Assembly: GCA_030668025.1 (NCBI GenBank)
Contig: DAOUUT010000103.1
Span: 1-11,715 of the forward strand
Length of the DNA: 11,715 bases
From: Promethearchaeota archaeon
GTDB taxonomy: Archaea > Asgardarchaeota > Lokiarchaeia > Sigynarchaeales > SOKP01
Reading direction: 5' to 3'
Of the stretch, positions 7,528 through 11,715 are shown piece by piece. The position numbers and the translations under genes are program-made. Within the stretch, counting starts at the first letter, position 1; every line of letters begins with the position of its first letter. The notes beneath the pieces are model-generated. The model made no database searches. It worked only from the letters and a program-made list of their open reading frames with translations, and was not told the origin of the DNA.

Positions 7528-7541
7528 TTAACTTAAGTTAA
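7528..7541. promoter_or_regulatory. 14-base perfect palindrome, possible operator
   Basis: TTAACTTAAGTTAA is its own reverse complement and starts two bases before the hydrolase ATG, in its presumed leader. The sub-sequence TTAAGTTAAAA (7533-7543) recurs at 5360-5370, upstream of the surface-protein gene. A dimeric regulator could bind both; chance is also possible at this AT content. Confidence 0.3.
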
Positions 7542-7574
7542 AATCCTTCGTTAATTAAAAAATTCTTCTTATTT

Positions 7575-7582
7575 TTTATAAA
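7575..7582. promoter_or_regulatory. palindromic TATA-like element in a divergent promoter
   Basis: TTTATAAA is self-complementary. Its centre lies about 54 bases from the hydrolase start (7525, minus) and about 56 bases from the MoxR start (7635, plus), so it is suitably placed for both genes. A purine-rich BRE-like flank (AAAAGAG on the minus strand) is seen only on the hydrolase side, so the element may mainly serve that gene. Confidence 0.4.
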
Positions 7583-7634
7583 CTCTTTTACTTTGTTAAG
7601 TTTAGTTTTTTAGAAATGAAATATTAATATTTTC

Positions 7635-8507
7635 ATGGTAAATGCTTCTGAGATTGTGAAAGAGATACAAAATAAATACAAAATCATTGGAAGAACTGAA
7701 GAACTAAAAAAGATTGCGTTAGCTCATTCAGTAGGTAAGAATATTTTATTAGAGGGTTCTGTAGGCGTTGGTAAGACCCGAATCGCAAAAGCTATAGCTT
7801 CTTATTACGATAGTGGTTTTGCTCGAATAGACTGTTCAGAAGAAACGCTTGCTCATAATTTGGTTGGTTATTGGGATCCACCAATGGTGATTTCAAAGGG
7901 TTATATAGAAGATGCTTACATTTATGGTCCACTTACTTCATCGATGCTCAAAGGGGGCTGTCTTTTTATTAACGAAATCAACAGAATGCCTGAGAGCACT
8001 CAAAACTCTCTTTTAACGGCATTAGACGAAAGCACGATAGAAATACCTAAACTGAAAACAATTAAAGCTCATAAAAAGTTTTTTGTAATTGCCACACAAA
8101 ACCCTGCTGCTCATATAGGCGTGACCGTTATAGGAGAGGCTTTAAAAGATAGGTTTATTTGGATAAAATTAGATTTCCAACCGCTTGAAGAAGAAATTCT
8201 GATTATTAAACAAGAAGCCAATTTGAGTAATCCTAGTAGCGATAAAATTGCAATTATTTCACAACAAATAGTTCAAATTTCAAGAAATATTACTTCAGTT
8301 CGTAGGGGTAGTTCGATAAGAGGCGCAATTGATTTGGCAGAGTTAATTTCTAAATCGGAAAATGAAAATAGTTCAAAAAATTGGGTCACTGCTGCAATCA
8401 TGGCTTTGTATAACAAGATTGACCTTGAAGATGGTGTAACCAGTTCTAAAACCGAAATTATCACAGATATAGTACTATCAGTTTTAAACAAAATGGATTT
8501 TCAATAA
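7635..8507 (+). CDS. MoxR-family AAA+ ATPase
   Basis: Chaperone-like AAA+ ATPase of the MoxR group, which works with a VWA-domain partner to remodel or load metal into target enzymes (CoxD-CoxE, CbbQ-CbbO, NorQ-NorD, RavA-ViaA). The 290 residues show Walker A GSVGVGKT (41-48), Walker B CLFINEINRM (109-118, with Asn113 in place of the more usual Asp before Glu114), sensor-1 ATQNP (Asn156), a putative arginine finger in ALKDRF (Arg173) and sensor-2 arginine in SSIRGA (Arg229). The start follows a TATA-like element by about 55 bases and has no strong ribosome-binding site. Six codons before its stop the gene contains T TTA AAC in phase, and the -1 frame from there runs without a stop into the VWA gene. 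It may therefore yield both this 290-residue protein and a 661-residue MoxR-VWA fusion. Confidence 0.92.
   Translation: MVNASEIVKEIQNKYKIIGRTEELKKIALAHSVGKNILLEGSVGVGKTRIAKAIASYYDSGFARIDCSEETLAHNLVGYWDPPMVISKGYIEDAYIYGPLTSSMLKGGCLFINEINRMPESTQNSLLTALDESTIEIPKLKTIKAHKKFFVIATQNPAAHIGVTVIGEALKDRFIWIKLDFQPLEEEILIIKQEANLSNPSSDKIAIISQQIVQISRNITSVRRGSSIRGAIDLAELISKSENENSSKNWVTAAIMALYNKIDLEDGVTSSKTEIITDIVLSVLNKMDFQ
8483..8489 (+). promoter_or_regulatory. candidate -1 programmed frameshift site (T TTA AAC)
   Basis: TTTAAAC is phased as GTT TTA AAC in the MoxR frame, i.e. X XXY YYZ, identical to the coronavirus U UUA AAC heptamer. After a -1 slip the next codons are CAA AAT GGA TTT TCA, the frame of the VWA gene. 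It lies inside the only segment where a shift could work (after the -1-frame stop at 8447-8449 and before the MoxR stop at 8505-8507). The same phased heptamer also occurs at 317-323 in moaA, where -1 reading stops at 365-367, so the motif alone is not proof. Confidence 0.6.
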
Positions 8508-9619
8508 TCGATGATTTCTCTGCGGAGGATTCCGAGGAGATTGAGAATAAAAGACTTCATGTTAGACTTACGGAAAGGATTCCCGACGGAGAGATCTTAA
8601 GATTTGAAATAATTCGGAAAAAAAGGAAGAAACCAGATTATTACCAGCATCTGGCAAATACATTAGACTACAAAAAAATTAAGGAACTGACTTACTTAGC
8701 TATTCAATACAAGAATCTCGAAGCAATCTTAGGCTTACTTAAGTCAAATGTATATGCCTCAACCGACGCTTTGGATTGTGACGAAGGCGTGAAGTTCTTT
8801 ACAGAAAAAGCAAAAAATTCTGAAACTTCTATGGCAGAAGTGTACTTCTTTATAAGACGTCCAATTTCAGAAAAATACAAAAAAATTTTTAGAAGGCTCG
8901 CCAGACAGAGCATATTGAAAACTTCGTTAAAAATAACAAGTAAGGGAATTAGAGGAAATTATAAGAAAACTGTCCCTTATTATCATGTTGGGATGCCAGA
9001 GTTTGACTTAGATGAAACAATCCAGCACAATCCATTGAACATTTACAAAAAAAGCTTAACTTATAAAGATATCTACGGAATAAGAAGACAAAGACAGAAA
9101 AGGAAAATTATTCTGATTCTTGACACAAGTGGAAGCATGTACGGCAAACTTTTGCTTAATGCAGCGCTCACTGCTTCCGTTTTAGCCTATAATATGGAAA
9201 AAGAAGAATACGGTATAGTTTTATTCAACTCTACCGCAATGGTTCTTAAAAAAATTGACGAAAAAAAGCCAATTATATCAATAGTCGACGAAATTTTGGA
9301 TTCTGAGGCGGTTGGGTTTACTAACATCAATATTGGTTTAGAGAAAGGATTAAAAGAATTAGAAAAAATTAAAGAAAGAACAAGAAACAAATTTGGAATT
9401 TTAATTAGTGATGGTAACTATAATAGAGGGGATAATCCAATCGACATAGCGAAAAAGTATCCTAAATTACATGTAATAGGGATACCAGCCGAAAATGATG
9501 CCGCAAGAGGCATCGATACGTGCAGAGAAATTGCTAAAGCGGGGCAAGGTAAGTTTTTTGCCGTAAATAATTACAGAGAAATTCCGAGGGCATTAATTGA
9601 ACTATTGTCCCAAATTTAA
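8489..9619 (+). CDS. VWA-domain protein, probably made as a -1 fusion to MoxR
   Basis: VWA partner of the MoxR ATPase. The MIDAS metal site is complete: DTSGSM (aspartate codon at 9122), the threonine in VGFTNIN, and the aspartate in LISDG. Before it lies a basic, archaeal-type stretch (KKTVPYYHVGMPEFDLDETI, then LTYKDIYGIRRQRQKRK). The first conventional start is TTG 8771, yet the frame is open and protein-like from 8450 on, with a charged helical segment (ENKRLHVRLTERIPDGEILRF, then YYQHLANTLDYKKIKELTYLA). No ATG, GTG or TTG lies upstream in frame. The start given is the first -1 codon after the slippery heptamer: 376 residues here, 661 with MoxR. Alternatives are ATA 8504 (overlapping the MoxR stop), ATT 8540 (after GGAGGA), TTG 8771 (truncating the region) or a one-base assembly error. 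A GNAT gene follows by 39 bases. Confidence 0.85.
   Translation, partial: QNGFSIIDDFSAEDSEEIENKRLHVRLTERIPDGEILRFEIIRKKRKKPDYYQHLANTLDYKKIKELTYLAIQYKNLEAILGLLKSNVYASTDALDCDEGVKFFTEKAKNSETSMAEVYFFIRRPISEKYKKIFRRLARQSILKTSLKITSKGIRGNYKKTVPYYHVGMPEFDLDETIQHNPLNIYKKSLTYKDIYGIRRQRQKRKIILILDTSGSMYGKLLLNAALTASVLAYNMEKEEYGIVLFNSTAMVLKKIDEKKPIISIVDEILDSEAVGFTNINIGLEKGLKELEKIKERTRNKFGILISDGNYNRGDNPIDIAKKYPKLHVIGIPAENDAARGIDTCREIAKAGQGKFFAVNNYREIPRALIELLSQI
8517..8540 (+). other. hairpin downstream of the frameshift site
   Basis: Bases 8517-8521 (UCUCU) can pair with 8536-8540 (GGAGA, one G-U), and 8523-8526 (CGGA) with 8531-8534 (UCCG), around a GGAU loop with one G-A mismatch. The stem begins 27 bases after the heptamer, further than usual for a frameshift stimulator. 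It also holds the GGAGGA sequence, so it could instead affect internal initiation. A weaker 4-pair stem (8496-8499 with 8506-8509) sits nearer, 6 bases away. Confidence 0.35.
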
Positions 9620-9649
9620 TTAAAATAAAAGATTTATTGAATAAATGAA

Positions 9650-9655
9650 GGTGAT
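9650..9655 (+). promoter_or_regulatory. Shine-Dalgarno of the GNAT gene
   Basis: GGTGAT, complementary to the AUCACC of the archaeal 16S 3' end, stands three bases before ATG 9659. It is the clearest conventional ribosome-binding site in the window and fixes this start. Confidence 0.6.
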
Positions 9656-9658
9656 TTT

Positions 9659-10123
9659 ATGGATAAAATAATAAGAAACGCTACAGAAAAAGACATGGAT
9701 CTTCTCGTAAAGATGTATTTAGACGAAGTCGAAAACCATCAACAGCGCGCTCAACAGTTTGCTAAAGATTTAATTTATCGGTTTAAAACACTTATTTGCG
9801 TAAGCGATAAAAACATCCTTGGAACTATTACATGGGATACTCGAGGCGGTTTGGATGATGGTGTTATAGAGTTAGTTGGATTAGGTACATCTTCCAATTT
9901 TAAACGACAAGGGATAGCAAGAGAATTAGTATTATCGTTAATAGATGAAGCAAAAAAATATTTCTCTAAAGCTGGATATAAATTTCGAGTTATATATCTC
10001 TTTATGGAAAAAAGCAACGATATAGGAGAACTATTCTATAACCATATGGGTTTTCGCAAGGTTTCAGACATTCCCTCTTTGTATCCTCACGATGATGCAG
10101 TAATCTGGGTCAAACATCTCTAA
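9659..10123 (+). CDS. GNAT-family N-acetyltransferase
   Basis: Predicted acetyltransferase of 154 residues, normal for single-domain GNAT proteins. The fold is seen in order: IRNATEKDMDLLVKMYLDEV (beta1-alpha1), ILGTITWD (beta2-3), ELVGLGTSSNFKRQGIARELVLSLIDEA (beta4, the acetyl-CoA pyrophosphate loop RQGIAR at 83-88, alpha3), VIYLFMEKSNDIGELFYNHMGFRKVS (beta5, alpha4) and VIWVKHL (last strand). The acceptor is unknown; protein N-termini, small amines and antibiotics are all possible for the family. It lies 39 bases after the VWA gene on the same strand and could be the third gene of that transcript, though an AT-rich TATA-like stretch at about 9614-9625 could give it its own promoter. Nothing ties its function to the MoxR-VWA pair. 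Confidence 0.9.
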   Translation: MDKIIRNATEKDMDLLVKMYLDEVENHQQRAQQFAKDLIYRFKTLICVSDKNILGTITWDTRGGLDDGVIELVGLGTSSNFKRQGIARELVLSLIDEAKKYFSKAGYKFRVIYLFMEKSNDIGELFYNHMGFRKVSDIPSLYPHDDAVIWVKHL

Positions 10124-10135
10124 CTGAAAACACAC

Positions 10136-10142
10136 AAAAAAA
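10136..10142 (-). terminator. oligo-T tract after the cupin gene
   Basis: A7 on the plus strand gives T7 on the minus strand, 11 bases past the cupin stop, in a 30-base gap between convergent genes. It fits archaeal oligo-U termination. No equivalent plus-strand T run follows the GNAT gene within the gap. Confidence 0.5.
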
Positions 10143-10153
10143 GATAGGGAAAT

Positions 10154-10492
10154 TTAAAGGATTTTTGTTTCTGAAGTAGGAGTAGGAGTTTTAATAACTA
10201 AGAATCGAAATATATCGTCAGATTCGTTTGCCAATATATGAGCGATTTTAGCAGGGCTGAAGATCAATTGATCTTTGTGAATTTCTTTTCTTTCTTTTCC
10301 AATCTCAACAATACCGTTGCCTTCAAGGACGTAGAAAAACGCGTCTACAGGCGTTAAATGCCTTTTAAGAGCCTCTCCCGGTTTAAGTTCAATATGAATG
10401 ATTGTTGCGTGCTCAAAATTATATAATTTTTTAACTGCTACTTTATGAACTGTATCAGCAATTTGAACTTCTTTAACATCTACTATTTTCAT
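10154..10492 (-). CDS. small single-domain cupin protein
   Basis: A 112-residue cupin_2 beta-barrel protein. Motif 1 is GEALKRHLTPVDAFFYVLEGNG: His45 is present, but the second histidine of the usual H-x-H is Thr47 and the usual glutamate is Asp50. Motif 2 is KDQLIFSPAKIAHILAN with His85. Metal binding, if any, would be by an altered set (His45, Asp50, His85). The motif set TPVD-FFYVLEG and FRFLVIKTPTP-S-TKIL looks like a recurrent subgroup of small cupins of unknown role in anaerobes; that is from memory. It could be a sugar-binding, isomerase-like or regulatory cupin. It is separated from the regulator by 116 bases on the same strand and probably has its own promoter. Confidence 0.88.
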   Translation of the reverse strand: MKIVDVKEVQIADTVHKVAVKKLYNFEHATIIHIELKPGEALKRHLTPVDAFFYVLEGNGIVEIGKERKEIHKDQLIFSPAKIAHILANESDDIFRFLVIKTPTPTSETKIL

Positions 10493-10552
10493 TTAATTTT
10501 CATCTTAACTTTATATTTTTTACTAATAAACTAAGTTGTCTAAAATTTGATA

Positions 10553-10569
10553 GGATATAAATTTTAAAG
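10553..10569 (-). promoter_or_regulatory. candidate TATA region for the cupin gene
   Basis: The minus strand carries TTTAAAATTTATATC about 60-75 bases before the cupin start, in the 116-base gap after the regulator gene. A second AT-rich possibility (TTTATTAGTA at about 10526-10535) is closer. Neither is distinctive, and nothing else is seen in this gap. Confidence 0.25.
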
Positions 10570-10608
10570 CGAACATCTTCAAGGTAAAATTGTATATTAT
10601 CTTATGAT

Positions 10609-11250
10609 TTACTTGTTAGATTTAAGATAATTATCAGAAAGTCTTTTAAAAATTCTTCTCAAAGTTTCAGACAGAGCAGATTTAGATATATTTAGATTAT
10701 TAGCAAAGTCGGTTAACGAAACCTTCCTTGGAATATCAAAATATCCGTTTTTATAAGCAATATTTAATATTTGATTTTGTCTTGGGGTGAGTAACGTAGG
10801 TTTAAAGCCGTATCCTATTCTTCCTATGGATGCTTTTATGCCTTTTTTTTCTAATTCTGTTAAGAAATCGTCAACTTTAGAACGATTAGTAATTGCCTCT
10901 ATTCTTATTTTACCTTCTTTTACTAATATTGGATATAATATTAAAAGCTCAGTTTTTATCAATGTGTTTAAAATCCATGGGTCAACCACCTTAATGTTCA
11001 TAATTACAAGATCGTTTCCTTCAAATAAGATTTGGGAAGAATTCTTAGTTAATTGTTCTTTAAAATCTGAAACAAATTGTTTAACAGATTGTCCCCTAAT
11101 TTGGAATAAGGTTATTCCGGCGTTATCTTCTATAAGAAATTTAGATAGGATATAAAAATTTAAATCGGGGTGTTTTTCGTTAATTTTAAATAGCCATTTA
11201 TCGTGAGGGATGTCTATTTCAAGCCTAATTTGAACAATATCTTGAGGCAT
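10609..11250 (-). CDS. Bat-type HTH_10 transcriptional regulator
   Basis: DNA-binding regulator of 213 residues. The C-terminal part (about 153-206; LLTPRQNQILNIAYKNGYFDIPRKVSLTDFANNLNISKSALSETLRRIFKRL) is the helix-turn-helix of bacterio-opsin-activator (Bat) type proteins, a nearly exclusively archaeal family. The N-terminal 150 residues form an alpha/beta region (IRLEIDIPHDKWLFKINEKHPDL, a central ALILYPILVKEGKIRIEAI-like stretch with LELLIL, and VDDFLTELEKKGIKASIGRIG) without a PAS, GAF or receiver motif that I can see, so the signal is unknown. Its target cannot be read here; the cupin downstream on the same strand or the membrane protein upstream are natural candidates. The ATG has no clear ribosome-binding site. 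Confidence 0.9.
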   Translation of the reverse strand: MPQDIVQIRLEIDIPHDKWLFKINEKHPDLNFYILSKFLIEDNAGITLFQIRGQSVKQFVSDFKEQLTKNSSQILFEGNDLVIMNIKVVDPWILNTLIKTELLILYPILVKEGKIRIEAITNRSKVDDFLTELEKKGIKASIGRIGYGFKPTLLTPRQNQILNIAYKNGYFDIPRKVSLTDFANNLNISKSALSETLRRIFKRLSDNYLKSNK

Positions 11251-11294
11251 AATAAAAGAAAATTATCTTTTTAGAAAAACCTTACCTGTAAAGC

Positions 11295-11318
11295 GAAAAA
11301 ATAAATAAAAAGAAAAAG
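11295..11318 (-). terminator. T-rich tract between membrane-protein and regulator genes
   Basis: On the minus strand this stretch is almost all T (runs of 5, 5 and 6) and begins just past the stop of the membrane-protein gene, so it can terminate that transcript. The same stretch (TTTTTATTTATTTTTT) lies 50-60 bases before the regulator start and could include its TATA element. Confidence 0.45.
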
Positions 11319-11323
11319 ATTTT

Positions 11324-11686
11324 TTAAGGTGTTGGTAGTCCTGCAAGTACGCTAACATATGAACTGAGGAATAGAACCGCTAATCCAGCAAGAATATTTA
11401 GCAATAGCGTAAGCATATTGAGCTTTTGCTTCTGTTCTGGTGTGAATTTTTTAACCCTATCCACAATCTGACTGCGGAACAAACTTAAGAATATCATCAG
11501 GAAGTATAATAAATGTTTGATACTCATTAGGGTCGAGTATTCATTTCCAAAACTTAAAAAACCCGTGAATAACCCAGATTGTGCGGCTTTATTAGACATA
11601 AGTATCCCGGTAATTATTAATCCCGCCATACTAATATAGGTTAACAGACTAAGTTTTTTCTTTATCATAGAATTCAATGCTTTCAT
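11324..11686 (-). CDS. small multi-helix membrane protein, possibly 5'-truncated
   Basis: A hydrophobic protein with three or four membrane segments: LLTYISMAGLIITGILMS (about 14-31), a shorter FTGFLSFG region, SIKHLLYFLMIFLSLF (about 55-70) and LTLLLNILAGLAVLFLSSYVSVLAG (about 92-116). The order of helix, small loop with GNEYSTLMSIKH, helix, basic loop, helix is like the CopD/DUF2269 membrane proteins, but I am not sure. The ATG at 11686 gives 120 residues. The frame stays open upstream to the window edge (KKVLGKSKE before the Met), and the ATG lacks a clear ribosome-binding site, so the real start may be outside the window and this may be the end of a longer protein. Confidence 0.65.
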   Translation of the reverse strand: MKALNSMIKKKLSLLTYISMAGLIITGILMSNKAAQSGLFTGFLSFGNEYSTLMSIKHLLYFLMIFLSLFRSQIVDRVKKFTPEQKQKLNMLTLLLNILAGLAVLFLSSYVSVLAGLPTP

Positions 11687-11715
11687 TTCTTTGGATTTAC
11701 CAAGAACTTTCTTCA

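Noticed and set aside
8771..8773. TTG as the true start of the VWA gene
   Set aside because: It would discard about 90 upstream codons that read as normal protein and has no ribosome-binding site; kept only as an alternative.
10787..11155. Plus-strand 122-codon open frame opposite the HTH_10 regulator
   Set aside because: It is antisense to a clear regulator gene, lacks any family signature and has no promoter or ribosome-binding evidence.

Overview
The window is very AT-rich with short intergenic gaps, TATA-like elements and oligo-T tracts after genes. It carries archaeal-type proteins: a Bat-type HTH_10 regulator, archaeal MoaA/MoaB/MoeA, and surface proteins with an N-terminal anchor. I infer an archaeon. 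The glycine-rich N-terminal anchor of the 173-residue protein and the membrane-anchored hydrolase recall Asgard (Lokiarchaeia-like) genomes. That lineage guess is from general impression only; no marker gene here proves it.

Positions 1-4716 (+ strand) hold a molybdenum/tungsten cofactor operon: moaA (5' end cut by the window edge), moaD, moaE, a first moeA, a moaB/mogA-type gene and a second moeA. Spacing is tight: a TAATG junction between moeA1 and moaB, and a 4-base GTGA overlap between moaB and moeA2. The genes cover cyclic pyranopterin formation (MoaA; MoaC is not in view), molybdopterin synthase (MoaD plus MoaE), adenylylation (MoaB) and metal insertion (two MoeA paralogues). The moaE reading frame has no ATG, GTG or TTG. 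It lies in the moaD frame directly after the moaD stop, and the two codons for the essential Gly-Gly tail of MoaD (GGA GGT) read as a Shine-Dalgarno sequence.

Positions 4769-7525 (- strand) hold two cell-surface genes: a small anchored protein with a beta-rich ectodomain, and a large membrane-anchored alpha/beta hydrolase with an Ig-like region and a multi-helix C-terminal membrane domain. A compact divergent promoter region (7526-7634) separates them from the next block.

Positions 7635-10123 (+ strand) hold a MoxR-type AAA+ ATPase, a VWA-domain partner and a GNAT acetyltransferase. The central finding is here. The VWA frame is open and plausibly coding for about 270 bases upstream of its first conventional start, and reaches back into the end of the ATPase gene. 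In that short overlap sits T TTA AAC in the ATPase reading phase, the classic -1 slippery heptamer, and a -1 slip there joins the ATPase to the VWA protein. I propose that the VWA subunit is made as a MoxR-VWA fusion by programmed frameshifting, which would fix the ATPase:VWA ratio in a hexameric ring. A non-AUG start or a one-base assembly error are the main alternatives.

Positions 10154-11715 (- strand) hold a small cupin, a Bat-type HTH_10 regulator and a small membrane protein near the right edge. No stretch over 300 bases lacks a gene. I saw no tRNA, rRNA, CRISPR array or insertion sequence.
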